Notes: generated by a model from the sequence alone, not told the origin. DNA of 64,000 nucleotides from Viscum album (GCA_963277665.1 OY728137.1:1172508670-1172572669); one strand, 5' to 3'. Shown: positions 11,485 to 23,782, counted from the stretch's first letter. Program-made: numbers and translations.

Positions 11485-11755
11485 GTTTTGCCTGAGGGAA
11501 AGGTTCTATTTAGCCTGAGGGTGGGATTTTGATTATCCTGAGGGCAACGTTTCATATTCCTAAGAAAATTGTAGGTTTAGCGTGAGGGAAAGGATCTATT
11601 TAGCCTAAGGGAAACATTTTTTTCTTGAGGTTAGTATCTTCCATGTCTGAGGGCAAGATATCATCTACCTGAGGGCAATATTTGTTATGCTTGAGGGAAG
11701 TCACCTGAGGGTTTCATTTCTGTTTTCCTGAGGGTAAGGATTCTCATGTTTGAGG
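11485..11755 (+). repeat. tandem array with CCTGAGGG core in the solo LTR
   Basis: About ten degenerate units of roughly 20-30 bases share cctgagggnaa, for example cctgagggaaaggttct, cctgagggcaacgtttcat and cctgagggcaatatttg. The array lies at the same relative place in the LTR as the quite different array at 48430-48915 of LTR B. Confidence 0.85.
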
Positions 11756-12484
11756 ACAATGTTTACTTCAAATATTAATTGTGGTGATTTATTATATTTA
11801 ATTGTTAAATATTTATTAAAATTGAAGTATAACTGGTAGGATGGTTACTTTTTAGTACTTCCTAGTTTAGTGAATTTCATTATTGCACATTGTTGTTGCA
11901 CATTTTCACTGACAGTTGGTCACGGGCCTTTGGTGGTTGCCTACTGGGATTTATTTCTCACACCCTTTTTGGGTCGTGTCTTAGGCTCAAACAGATTATA
12001 TTACTGCTGGTGTCGATAAGGGAAAGGCTCCCTACATAGGTACATGATTGTTTCATAGGAGTAGGAGAGCATAGGACCGAGCTTAGGCTTGCGATGCTTC
12101 TGAGTTCCAATTACACTACTTTTGGTTTGATGTTGTACTTTGTACCTTATGATCAATTATAATAGATAGCAGTGTATTCTTTTTTGGATTCTTTCTTAGA
12201 TCAGATACATGTTGCATCATCATCATATATATGACTGTTGGTTATCTTTTATTTCATTTCTGTTGTCTATTTTTGGTTTATATTGTTCACTGCTTCTGTA
12301 TTTGTATGTTTATATTTTTACACTACACTACACTTTGACAAATGAGGGCATAGTTTCCCCACTATCAGTCCTAGGCCCTCACTGCTAGTCAGCATCCTCT
12401 GGCATTTGGAGAAATGTGATTGAGGTCATGTGACCAACCAGGTTCGGGTCACCCATTGTGTGAACCCGGATCCAGGATGTTACA

Positions 12485-12489
12485 ATATC
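12485..12489 (+). repeat. target-site duplication ATATC, right copy (solo LTR)
   Basis: It matches 10396-10400. E3 pol sequence resumes after it. Confidence 0.9.
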
Positions 12490-13760
12490 ATTATCCAATT
12501 GAAATTCCTCTAGATTCAATACATGTAAGGGTTATGGTATGTACAGCCCCAATAATGATTCATGGAACACATCATGTTCTTGAGATAGGTTAGGTTGAAG
12601 TGTTAGTTGATAGGACATCACTCTGATGTGGTCATGGATCTCAAATGGACTAATATATGTTGGACTAAGCTTTCTCTAGTTCTCAAGTATCATGACATTT
12701 TTCCATGGTGATATTCATCAGAATACCTTATATCTAACCTCAAACTCTAGGAATCATTTAGGATTTCTATTATTACTCTTCTATCAATTCTATGTAGCCC
12801 TAATGTGTCGGTGAATAGTCATGACCTTTTCCACTACATCCTCAACCATTTTAGGACTTAGTGTTTTGTGTTCCCAAACATCATCACATCATCCTGGTGT
12901 TCTACATCGCTTCCCATAATGGGCTTCGTATGGGGTCATTTGGATTCATAAGTGGAAACTATTATTTTATGAGAACTCAAATAGAGGAAGATGTCAATTC
13001 TATCCTCCATTGAAGTAAATTGACCATGCTCTCAAAAATTCATCGAGTGTTTGGATAATCCACATAGATTGGAAATAATTTTGAGGGTGATAAGTTATGA
13101 AAAAGTTCAACATTGTATTTAGATAATGTTTGAGACTCTTCCTGATCATTGAGATAAATTTTGGATCTTGATCAGTTATAATCGATAGTGGTGTTCCATG
13201 AAGTATCACCACTTCACTAATGTATATCCTTACAAGATGATCATGTGAGAATCCTTCTAAAATTGCAATGAAGTGATAAATATTTGTAAGATGATCCAAA
13301 AAAACCCATATATGGTTACTTTCTCTAGATTTATTTGGAAGACCAGTGAAAAATTCCATGTTATGTTTTCCCATTTCCATGTCGGTATGTGTAATGTTTG
13401 TATCATCCCCTTGTATTTTTTCCTTACATCCTTAATTTTCTAACATACCAAACACCTTAATGTATATTCTCTAATCTCATTATTCATATTGTGTCACTAA
13501 TAGTTCTATTAGAGATCATGATACATCTTTTTTCTCAAAGGATGTATTTAAAATGTTTACCTATGTGCATCATCCAAAAGTTTCTTCTTTAACTCATTCT
13601 TTGATGGTACACATAGTCATGAACCAAATCTTGCAACTCCTTATTCATTAAATTTGAACTCTGAGGATTTCTCATTTATTATAGATTCCTCATTCTTCTA
13701 AATTTTCACATCATCTCTTTGAGTATCCTTTATCTTCTCGATAAGGGATATTAGAGAAAT
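12490..13760 (-). pseudogene. E3 integrase pseudogene
   Basis: The best open part is 13000-13380 (126 codons). It contains MEFFTGLPNKS, IWVFLDHLTNIYHFIAI, GTPLSIITDQDPKFIS and WIIQTLDEFLRAW. These are the gypsy integrase core motifs with the second Asp (TDQDP) and the Glu (TLDEFL) visible. The first Asp (TMDF in relatives) is read as NMEFF, so it is lost. The remainder to 12490 carries the region before the C-terminal tail, and a zinc-binding remnant lies at about 13440-13600. The 3' end is interrupted by the solo LTR. Confidence 0.85.
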
Positions 13761-13799
13761 AATTTTTTAAAGGATACATGATGTTCCTTTTTTTATAAT

Positions 13800-14260
13800 T
13801 CCAGTGACCATCCTTTTCATGTATAAGAATATTGAATCCTTCTCAATTTTGAACAATGATAAAATGGTTGGATCCTTTCAATATAGAGTGTCTACCACAT
13901 TATTCTTTTCCCTAGGATGGTAGTGGATAGATCATTCAATATTATTAATCATCCCTAAGCATATTTTTTTGCACATATTCATATCTTTTAATGTGATTAT
14001 ATACATAAGGATCTTATGATCAATATATATTTCATAATTCTCCAAAAATATATAATGTCACCATATTTGAAATGAAAAGATCACTATATACAACTCTAGA
14101 CCATGTGTTGGGATGTTATTTTTTTGAACACTCAATTTCCACGAGGCATAGTCTATCACTTTTTCATTCTACATTAACGCACATCCCAATCCCTTCTTCG
14201 AAGAATTGTTGTATACCAGGACCAGTTCCCCTCTTGTGGGATGTGTAAGTACATGTGTAG
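13800..14260 (-). pseudogene. E3 RNase H pseudogene
   Basis: On the minus strand, near 14100-14240, pieces like LTHPTRGELVLVYNNSSKKG and LGCALM...EKVIDYAS are read. They match the YxDAS..GLGCVLMQ..RVIAYASRQLK signature of gypsy RNase H. The catalytic Asp of YxDAS is replaced by Asn. Broken by stops. Confidence 0.7.
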
Positions 14261-14269
14261 TGATAATAC

Positions 14270-15230
14270 TCTTTATCAACTCCTTCATTCCCTCTTAACA
14301 CTCATTAAAACAAAAAAAATGACTCCCTTATGAGTTATTTTGGTTAGAGGGTTTGAAAATTGTGAGAAATTTCTCACAAATTGACGATAATACCCAACTA
14401 ATACAAGAAAACTACAGATTTCTATCATAAATGATGGTGTCATCCATCTTTCAATTGATTGTATCATTTAAGGGTCCACATATATCTCATTACTTGTGTC
14501 AATGTTCCCCATGAATAATACTTCCTTCAACCAGAAATCACATTTTCTATGCTTTAAATAAAGATTTTCCTTCCGTAAGGTCCCTAGAAAAGTGCTCAGA
14601 TACTCTTCATGCTCCTCATTGATTTTAGAGTATATTAGTATAACTTCTATAAATACTACCACATATTTTTCTAGTTAATACCTAAATACCCTATGCATGA
14701 ATTCTATGAAGATTTCTAAATCATTGGTGAGTTTGAATGGATTTACTATGAACTCATAGTTCTCATACCTTGTATGAAAACAGGTATTGGGGTTATCCTC
14801 TTTATTCAACCTTAATTGATAATACCCTAACTGAAGATCAACCTTGATGAAATATTAGACTCCATGTAACTAATTGAAAATTCAATAAATCTATAGAAGA
14901 TTATAATTTCTCATTATCATGATTTTTTTAGATGATGATAATCATTTCAATGGAACATTTACCCATCATTATTCTTAAATAAGAGGACTCATGTACCCCC
15001 AAGGTGAATCACATGGGCCTTTAAATCCTTTATCATGAAGCTCTTATAGTTGTTTCTTCAAATATTCTAGTTTCACAGTGTCCATTCTATAAGGATTCAT
15101 AGATATTGGAAAATCACAAGGTATAAGATTAATTGTAAATTCAACCTCTTGGATAGAAGGAAGACTATGTAATTCATTGATAAACACATTATCATATTTC
15201 CTTACAATTGGAATGTATTTCAGGATGATA
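14270..15230 (-). pseudogene. E3 reverse transcriptase pseudogene
   Basis: Reading from high to low coordinates: VEFTINLIPCDFPIS (about 15150-15105), KLEYLKKQL, ELHDKGFKGPCDSPWG, VDLQLGYYQLRLNKEDNPNT (near 14830), ENYEFIVNPFKLTND, then VVVFIEVILIYSKINEEHEE at 14605-14662, followed by LRKENLYLKHRKCDFWLKEV. The catalytic FIDD is changed to FIEV, so both Asp residues are lost. The order and spacing are those of gypsy RT. Confidence 0.85.
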
Positions 15231-15539
15231 TTTTCATTTTAATCAACCACTTGAGATAGATAATATTTCTCATAAGGAAATAATATCCATGCTTGAAATG
15301 ATACTGATAAATAATATTCATACTCCTCCAACAACGTGTAAAATATCAAAGGATAATTCATGATATGGAAATTGATTTACATCTCATAAAAAATTATGTT
15401 GGATCTATGTAAGGAATTCCAATCCATATTCCAAATTGAATCAAATTCCACCAATGAGAGTACAACAAGGTTCATTGAGAAGTTCAACCCATAAATTTTG
15501 AAAAGGGAGTAGTTATATAATTATGATGCAATAATTTCC

Positions 15540-15720
15540 CCATTTTTCATTTTCACTAATAGAGTTTCTTCCATTTATTGTGGTTATGTTTAATAGTTTC
15601 ACTAAACATACATGATATGAAGAAATCCATTGAACTAATATCAAAAATTATGTTCTCCATTCTTGAATGAAAAACTAGTGTGCCTATCACCACTTCATTA
15701 TTGGGATATACCTTAGTGTT
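15540..15720 (-). pseudogene. E3 protease fragment
   Basis: The minus-strand frame reads NNEVVIGTLVFHSRMENIIF and then DISSMDFFISCMF. This matches the VVIGTL.IHSR....FDSGA..SFIS pattern also seen in E1 and E2. The active-site motif is FDIS rather than FDSG. Confidence 0.65.
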
Positions 15721-16815
15721 TGTGATGGAATATGATCACCCATTATACCTTGGAGGTTATTGGCATTGACTATCTTTGAAAACTCTTGGATTAGGGAAGT
15801 GTTGCACCATGTGTCTTTGTTTCATTGACTTTTAACATTGGACTATAGTTTGATGGTAAATAGGATAATTTATCTCATCTATTACATTGGTGGGTTTATC
15901 TTATTTTCAATCAATAGCTAGGTTCCAATTCATTCAGTACAAAAATAATTTCCACATCCACCTTAGTCAATTTGTGGGGTTCTTATTTCAAAATATTTTA
16001 GAAGTGGGATGTTAAAATTTCATAACATGGTAAGAATTCTACATCACAATACTATAATTAAACTCCACTTTCTACTTCTTATCACATTGATACCCTTGGG
16101 ATTTGATGTTCTCCATTTCAAAATTGAGGGTACACCAAAAAATTTCTTCCTAGCTATCAAATTCTCAAATCACTGAGGATTTTCAAAGACTCGGTTTTAT
16201 CCCACCAAAGAAGTTGTTAACATTGAATTCAGGGGTCCAAACAAAGATTCATGCATATCATGAATGACTTGTGATGTTTTCTTTATAGGACCCAATGGAT
16301 TTATCATTTTTTTCTTTAGTAAATGGACATCCATTTCCATTTTAATTTGATGATTGTGATGAAAATAAATGTGGAAAAACATTTTTCAAAATTCCTTTCA
16401 CCCCATCACTTCGATCTCTTCCCCAGGATTTATATTTTGGATCAATGTTCACCACATACCATATTCTCCCTCCATTTAATAAACATCATGTATGACCTTC
16501 TCTTTCTTGGAACATTCATGAATGAAAAATATCTTCTCAATGAAATTGATCCTTTACTCTATGATTAAGTGATCAGATGATCTATTGAATGTTGAAGGCC
16601 TTCGTCACAATATGGTATCAATTGTAAAAAAATATATTAGTGGGATTTGGATGTTCCTACTGATTAATGTTTCTATTATGAACTTGAGTCAACTGAGAGA
16701 GTATTTTCACAATGTTCATGATTCATTTTTAAATCTGGTTGGGCATCTTGTTAGGGCATTCATCACATTTCTATTCACATTAGTTGTTTACTCATATCTT
16801 CTTATTTCTGTCCAT
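15721..16815 (-). pseudogene. gag: E3 gag pseudogene
   Basis: Very decayed. On the minus strand traces are FFYN...KAFNIQ near 16600, KYKSWGRDRSDGVKGILKNV (about 16440-16375, equal to the KY..WG...M.W..F...F pattern of gag), and Lys-rich text after it. The start was placed by analogy with E1 and E5, where gag begins about 500 bases after the PBS. No intact frame remains. Overlapping plus-strand open stretches in this region have no family resemblance and are treated as chance. Confidence 0.5.
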
Positions 16816-17034
16816 TGGCTATAATAAAAGGAAAATTCATGATGATTACTTTTAAAATATTAAGAACATAAACAATAATTCAATAATATTAATGGTATTA
16901 TTTATAAATGACATCTATTTCCATAACATATTAATTTCTAAGATTTAATCTATGTTATCCACTATCTGTTTTTTTAACATAGAATCTTATGGGATGTTTT
17001 TTGTTAAAATAAAAATTTTTCATAATGATATGGT

Positions 17035-17220
17035 TAATTTACCAAAGATTGTCCTCTGGGAGTGTCAACCCTGGTATGAAATAAGTCCCATTGTCGTGCA
17101 TCAGTTCTTGATCGAGTTTAAATCAATATGGTGTTTTGAGGTGTTACACCTAGGTACATCTATATCAGAGACACATCAACTAGTAGTATCCAAATAGATA
17201 TGTATTTTCTTATCAAACAC
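17035..17220 (-). other. conserved untranslated leader of E3
   Basis: On the minus strand this is homologous to 190-375 (E1) and 24165-24345 (E5). On the plus strand it keeps an open antisense frame (PIVVHQFLIEFKS...LGTS) resembling that of E5 (PVVVHQFPFESSS...LGIS). See the finding on the leader. Confidence 0.6.
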
Positions 17221-17326
17221 TTACTATATAATTTACCAAAACATAGGGATATTTTTTAAAATTGGTCTTATTGTTAAGGCTTTATCTAAAATTTTCTAAT
17301 CTATATCCCCTATATAATTAAACATT

Positions 17327-17340
17327 CATATGATATAAAA
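17327..17340 (-). other. E3 primer-binding site, decayed
   Basis: The sequence catatgatataaaa is the expected place and a degraded form of the inverse PBS (GCTCTGATACCA). It directly precedes the LTR edge tacaataatccc at 17341. Confidence 0.45.
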
Positions 17341-19655
17341 TACAATAATCCCTATTTTTTACACATTAATTCATGATTCTTTACATAAGAGTACACATTA
17401 TTTAACCTATACGATCAATAAATTTAGTGTCATTTGTAATTAAATAAATTATATAACAACTTAAAATAGGGTCACATCGACATTATTGAAATCTTCCTTA
17501 ACATTATCATAATATTCATTCATACTTAAAACTGTATGGTATAACCTGGGGATATACATAAGAAATGGGTGGACTATAGATACCAATAATGGAATAAGAA
17601 AACCATAACATGAATTAGATATTACATTTTAGAAAATAGTCATATCAATGGGACATAAATGCTTTATAATCATAATCGTGAACAATGATGAATGATATAA
17701 CATGATAATATAAAGGCATAATGGGAATGTGGAAACAACGTTAAACATGAAATCATATGCATAATTCATGGATAAACACCAAGAAAACATTACATAATGT
17801 TCTTAGGATTATCTCTTATACAACATAAATTGCATCTCATGAGACTAAAACATCACCCAATGAAATGAAGAACTATTTGGGTGCAACCATTACAATCATA
17901 TAGTGTTCATGCAATAGTGTTCCATAGAAATAATATAAAATAAGAAAATATTTCATAACATTTAATATCATGCAAATGGATTATGAAATAAACACATATA
18001 ACTCCAAAATAAAATAATTATATGTTCATAAAGGTGAACACCCTTGATAGAAAATTTCTATAGGAATTCACAACACAATTTTTTGGTATGGAAAATCATA
18101 GTAAAATTTTGGCAGCATAACAGCGGACTGTAAATGTTCATGGGAGGGATTAATGAGAGTTAAAAGGTTCTATAATCATAAATACATCATTAGGGAAGTT
18201 AGGGGTATATGTAATAACATATCCCAAAATTAGGAATTCAAGAAAAAAGGAATAATATAATGAATATGTTTGAATAAATAGGAGAATGAGGGGATCCCTC
18301 ACCTTGATAAGATGATTCCAAAAATTTTAGAGGAACTTTATGAGATCTTGGGGAAACCATGGAAGGAATATATAGATGGTATGGTATAATAAGGACATGT
18401 TATAAGGTTTTTTATTGAATATGAATGGGATATTGGGTGTGTTTATAAAAGAAAATATAGGGGGTCTTTATTATTTACCAAACATAGGTTTTAGAATATA
18501 TAATATAAGATAATAAAAAACATAAATCAATCCATGGTTTTCCCATTTTTTCTACAAATTTTGAGTTATTTCCATTATCTTTTATGTCCAAGGTCCAAAA
18601 TTATTAAAATTTTCCTCATATTGATGTAGAAGTGATTCATGTTCATAAATAAGTGATTTTAAATCCTCAAAATATAATATAGGTTTTAGGGCATGTGATG
18701 TCATAATACACACAACAATTTTATACTGTATTCAAATTTTTACCCAAAAATTTGACTACCTCAAAAAATTATTAAAAATTATCCATTTTATACTTTGTAC
18801 ATGATATTTCTAAGAATTGTATTTATTTTATAAAAAATAAAAATATATTAATTTTCACTTTTAAAATAGAATTTACATTTACCATGAAATGTTGGGTTTT
18901 TTATAATAATAGTTTTCGAAACCTTATAAAAATTACATTTGAATTTATAAAAATTATATTATCATTTATATTAAATAAATAATATTTAACACTAATATTT
19001 TATTTAAATAATATTTATTTCAAAAAATCATTTAATTTTTTAAAGTAAATTCCTTAATTGAAAATCAATATTAAGAAAAAAATACAATTTGTGTCTTATT
19101 ATATCAAAATCAATAAAATTTATAAACTATAAATAATAAGAAAATATATTCATTATTATATAAAATATACATATTATTATTATTAGGTTCTTGATACATA
19201 TCCATTTATTATAAAATAAAATTCCCTGATGGTGAGGTTATTGAATGTGATACTTCCCTGGGGTGGTTTGGATTATATGGTTTGTGTCTTAATCATGATC
19301 ATCTTGAACTTCTCATTTAAAAATTTCTCTCATGATTTAGTTATTGGATCTCATATTGGACATGGTCAAGGGAAAACCTTAAAAAATGTGATTCCTAGGG
19401 TAGGACCCTACTAGTTTAGGTTATCACATACTTTTTGTATGTCAATTCCATTTGTAAAAATGAATATTTATAATGATTATATGATCATTATTAAATGGAT
19501 ATATTATCAGTGGTTGTCATTCTTAACAGCTTTTTAAATCGGATAAGATATAATAAAACCAATAAGCTTATGTGTTTTCAATAACCAAAATACATAATAG
19601 GAAATTTAATTAAATCAGAAAAGAAATTTAATTTGTAAATGTCTAGGTTATTACA
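17341..19655 (-). repeat. E3 5' LTR (right copy)
   Basis: Aligns with 7771-10190 throughout. Its outer end gttattaca abuts the duplication CCTCA at 19656. The two copies differ at many positions, mostly transitions, so E3 is old. Confidence 0.85.
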
Positions 19656-19660
19656 CCTCA
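19656..19660 (+). repeat. target-site duplication CCTCA, right copy (E3)
   Basis: Identical to 7766-7770. Confidence 0.9.
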
Positions 19661-20433
19661 AGTCTATCATTCTTATCATGTTTATCTTTGTGGGAATGTT
19701 CTTCTTATAAATCTTATTATTCCAACTTTGGAAAACTCTTTATGTTATCTTAGTCATGAATTAGATTTCTCTATATAAATCACACATCTATTTTCTATAA
19801 AGGGAAGTAATATTTGATATTCCATACCAGCCTATGATCATCAATTTGTGTGATGACAGATATGAACTTATAATGGAGATCGCATGGATTGTATGGATCA
19901 TTTTTTCTATTAAAATGGGTGTTTATCTCATATGTTTGGGGAGAAACTCAATATCGATGATATGCCTATTGTGTTAGAGTTTATTGAGGTATTTCCAATA
20001 TTGTTTATTATTCTACAATCAAATTGTTATTTTGAGTTCTCAACATAATTCATACCAGTTTCCACACTTATTTTAAATACTCTTAATAGAATGGAACTTA
20101 TTGAGTAATTGAAAATGATGTCGAAACTACAAGACAACCTCAAAAAAGGATTTATCAATCCAATGTCTCATCTTATAGAGCACCCGTTTTTTATTCAGAA
20201 GAATTATTAATTAATGTGACTCTTTATAGAATATAAAGAGATGATCAATATCACAATCAAGAACAAGTATCCTCTACCCTATATTGGTGACTTGTTTGAT
20301 CAACTACATAGAGAAAAATACTTTTCTAAGAATGTCCTTCATTCCAGATAACATCAATTAAGGGTGAATAAGGAGGATATACCCAAGACAAAATTCCATT
20401 CAAATAATAGATACTATGAGTATATAGCATTTG
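19661..20433 (+). pseudogene. E2 protease end and first half of reverse transcriptase
   Basis: The frame interrupted at 7765 resumes here. First come remnants of the protease end (LINLIIPTLENSL, like F..DLI.LPM..FDVILG). Then RT: KKGFINPMSHLIEHPFFIQK (near 20140-20200), INITIKNKYPLPYIGDLFDQ (about 20250-20305), VNKEDIPKTKFHSNN (about 20365-20405) and YEYIAFEL at 20416-20438. The last piece is the strand before the FGLTNAP motif, and that motif is found at 29849 on the other side of E5. Several stops. Confidence 0.85.
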
Positions 20434-20438
20434 AATTA
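20434..20438 (+). repeat. target-site duplication AATTA, left copy (E5)
   Basis: AATTA at 20434-20438 and 29844-29848 flank E5 exactly. The insertion point is inside the RT motif YEF..MPFGLTNAP of E2. Confidence 0.95.
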
Positions 20439-20559
20439 TGTAACACCCTAAGCTTCCACGATACTCTTCTCTTTTAATAATGCAATAGCTTGCATTGTAC
20501 GCAAGATCGTGATTCTAACACACTGCAACCAATCAAAGTAGCCATTATGAAGAGTAACA

Positions 20560-21010
20560 CCCACTTTTTGAAATTATATAAATTTTATATTTTAAAATGG
20601 ACTTCATTTTTGTATTTGTAATATCAAAATAATCCTAAGTTGAACTTTTTGTAATTTTCTGAGAAATTCCAATTTTCTATGAATAGAAAAAATACTTAAA
20701 AACAACTTTTTTATTTAAGATAATTTATTGTGATAAATTATACTATTGACTGGTTTTAAAGTATAATTATAATATATTTTTACCATTTTATCTAATGGTG
20801 GTCATTAGAATTAATTTCACTTTGAAATTGGACATAAAAAATTGTCAATATTTTGATATATATTGTTTCATAAAAACACGCTATTTGTTGTGACAGCGGG
20901 AATTAATTATTAAATTAATTAATTCGACTTATAAGTTTTGAATTTTTTTAAAATAGACATCATTTTTGAATTAGGAATATCAAATATATATTAGGGTAAA
21001 TTTTTTGTAT
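20560..21010 (+). repeat. imperfect direct repeat in the E5 5' LTR, single in the 3' LTR
   Basis: The words tttt(g/t)aa(a/t)tt...ttttaaaat(a/g)gac(a/t)tcatttttg recur about 375 bases apart (about 20564 and 20935). The 3' LTR has only one joined version (about 26762-26830). This fits a deletion between the repeats in the 3' LTR, or a duplication in the 5' LTR. Confidence 0.65.
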
Positions 21011-21995
21011 TGTTCTTAAAAACTTCAATTTTTGATGAATAGTGAAACCACTAAGTGGTTGTTAAAAATTGATTTTTCATTTAAATGAAACTTTACCTCT
21101 TCTATAAATTGAATTTAAAAAATCCGACATACATGGATGTCAATAGTACGTAAAATGTGGTTCAATTGGATTAAAATAATTTTTTGGTGAATAGTAACTT
21201 TTAAGTTTTATTAATCGCAATTAAAGGTAATTAGTGTAATTTAAGGTAAATTAGTGTAATTTAAGGTATATATAATGTTATAATAATATGAAATTACCTT
21301 TACACTTGTCCTACCCTTATTGAATGAGTTATGGCCGACCAAGAAAATACATGGGTCAACTTGGGGACCCCATGGAGCCACTTGGGTAATAAAATGACAT
21401 TAATAACGTTTTATTTAAAGTGAAAATAAAATTGTCACAAACATCTATTGTTTTACTAAAACAATTATTACATGGGGTTATAAAAGTTAAATTTTAGACT
21501 ATAAATATTCAATGAAAATCTAAAAATATTTCCTACATCATGATATTTTTTTATAACTTTTAGACATTAAATAAATTGAATTTTTTATGACATCATGATG
21601 ATGCAGCGATTACCTCATTAATTAACGGTTTAAATAAAATGAAACTATAATGTAAAATATAAGACTTACACTTGTCAAAAACCTATTGGATGAGTATATT
21701 TCGAACCCTTATAACTTTATCATAGAAATATATAATTGTGGGTCCTTTAAAATCTGAAACTCATTATATAATAAAGTAACATTTCTTGACTTTTCATGAG
21801 TGCCCCTCCCCTCCTATTGTAAAAGGGCCCCAACTATACCACCTTATTAAAACCTTCAAAGTCATTTGGCTAAGACAACCTCGGCCTAAATACTCTCTCA
21901 TATAACCTCTTTTACTCCTAGAAGTTTCACTTTGGGCAGATGTCTTCCCAAGGAAGCCTTTGGCTCAAATCAAAAAGAGTTATCTGATTTTAAAG

Positions 21996-23782
21996 GTAAT
22001 GTCTTCTCTTATGTTGTTTTGTTTAATTTTGCTTCTCCAACCCCCTAAACTCTTTTTTATTCTTTTATTTTGTAACAACACCAGTATCCTAAATATACTT
22101 GTATGTTGTTATGAGAAGTAATTTATTTACACTTACACACACCTTCGTCTAATGGTTAAAGAACATACTGTTTCTGTGGGTGGCGAATCACTGCCTCACG
22201 AAACGATGATTGTTAAATCTTCTTTTAACACCTATCATGGTGGCCATTATGATGACACTATTTTTATATAATATATATATATTATGTTCATATATTCCTT
22301 ATTATTCTGTATTTTTCATTTATGGCATACCTTTATGATTTCCATTATGGTTAAATGCGATAATTTCATTTTAGGAAGTGTGGACTACCGCCCCCTCAAA
22401 GTGATTTGAATCGTTAATGCCATATGTGGGATATATAAAGGATGGAGTAAATGATATTATATATGTTATTATACTAGATTATAATATACCTTTATATCAT
22501 TATGATTTAATTTCATTAAAACCTAAATATAAATGAAAGTATCATTCATGCGTACGTACGGCTTACCGTCTCCATGAACAGTGCATTTCATTTCTTACCT
22601 CTAAATGTTAGGTAATATTATAAATACATGAATATAATGGATATATATGATATATAAAATATCTAGATCATGAATATAATTCAGTATATAATGGATATTT
22701 TACCACATGAACAACTAGTATTTATAAGAAGTTTATTGTTGACTCTAGTACCAAAGATCGACAAAACAAATGTTATTAACTTAAATAAATACATAATATT
22801 CATAACATGGTAATAAGTGATATAAAAGGAGTAATTAACTTGAAAAATGTTCTTAAGAAAGTATAAATTAACTCTAGTTTATTATTCAGGAAGTTAAATA
22901 ACGATCGAGTCAAGTCGGACATGTGGTAAGGGACTTCGTCTCAATCTCCTTTCATTGAGGCATATTTTGTTTTATACACAACTTTCTTTTATATAGTGTA
23001 TAAACCCCTTTTACTTTTACTTTTATTCAAAATGAATCTTTTTATATGAATCGTTTATACTAAATGACAAAAGGAATGTTTTGTCTTACGTATGCGGTGA
23101 CAACGACTTCTCCGCCGCCATGACCATTATTTGAGTTTCGGCTTCCACTACAAGCCATACCTGAATTTAAATGAAAAATAAATACCAAGTTTTGCTTTTA
23201 TTTTATTTTGGTATTGAAAATGTTTTTGTTAATATTTTTATTATATCAATGTGTTATATTGATATCTTGTGATTGAAATGTAGAAATTTTATGTTTTTTT
23301 AATGCAAGTTTTATGTGATACTATTATGTTATGGTTTATGATATGTTTAAACCTTTTGATATAAGGAATGCATTGGACTTAATAAGTGACTGGTGGAGCC
23401 CGCTATAGCTCCTCGATGCATCTGTAGGTGTCATGAGACAAACTAGTGTCTTGGCACGAGGCATTGAAAAAATCTTATTTGTACTCTTGGCACGAGGCCT
23501 TGGCTACGTGGTTATGATAGTCATTCATTAAGCATTCCATCATTATGAAAGTGGTTATTGATATTGCATGTGATTATTCGACTAGTAGAATATCCATGTG
23601 ATTAAGTAAATGGAATTATTTAATTTTACTTTTGCTATATTATTCTAATGTTCAAGTTTATAAGGATTTTGTTTTAGTTATACATTGCCTTAAATTTTTA
23701 TGTTTATTTATGAAAGTTTCTTCTGTATTGTTATCCTTACTGAGCATCTGAGCTCACCCCTTTCTATGTTTTATTTTCCCAG
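21996..23782 (+). other. putative leader intron in the E5 5' LTR
   Basis: Donor-like aaag|gtaatg at 21996 and acceptor-like ttttattttcccag at 23782 bound 1787 bases. The same two sites occur in the 3' LTR 1786 bases apart, and recognisable versions occur in E2 and E3 LTRs. A branch-point-like ttactgag lies at about 23737. Splicing is not proven. Confidence 0.4.

Larger units (their letters stand above)
10401..12484 (+). mobile_element. solo LTR, family 3 (gypsy), inserted in E3
   Basis: A 2084-base sequence begins TGTAAGAACC and ends GGATGTTACA. It is flanked by ATATC on both sides and has no internal region, so it is a solo LTR left by recombination between two LTRs. Its last 140 bases resemble the LTR ends at 42960-43121 and 49480-49617 (atagt.tccccac, and gaggtcatgtgaccaac compared with gaggccatgtgaccaac). 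These are therefore one family. It is richer in GC and better preserved than the E3 DNA around it. It carries two repeat arrays, listed separately. Confidence 0.9.
7771..19655 (-). mobile_element. E3: complete but decayed Ty3/gypsy element on the minus strand
   Basis: Two homologous long repeats (7771-10190 and 17341-19655) flank an internal region with gag, protease, RT, RNase H and integrase remnants on the minus strand. The element is bounded by the duplication CCTCA. It sits in the protease region of E2, whose frame resumes on the other side. Its 3' end is split by a solo LTR (10401-12484). Length is about 11.9 kb including that insert, about 9.8 kb without it, normal for a Del-type element. 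Stops in all domains. Confidence 0.9.

Noticed and set aside
16323..17197. Plus-strand open frames at 16323-16568, 16585-16824 and 16952-17197
   Set aside because: They lie opposite the E3 gag and leader and show no domain. Only the last is mentioned, because of the leader conservation.
22147..22210. tRNA-like wording cgtctaatggttaaag followed by ggtggcgaatcactgcc in the E5 LTR (also near 27965)
   Set aside because: The T-arm and acceptor stems do not pair properly and the B box is imperfect. It lies within the LTR in both copies, so it is not an independent tRNA gene.
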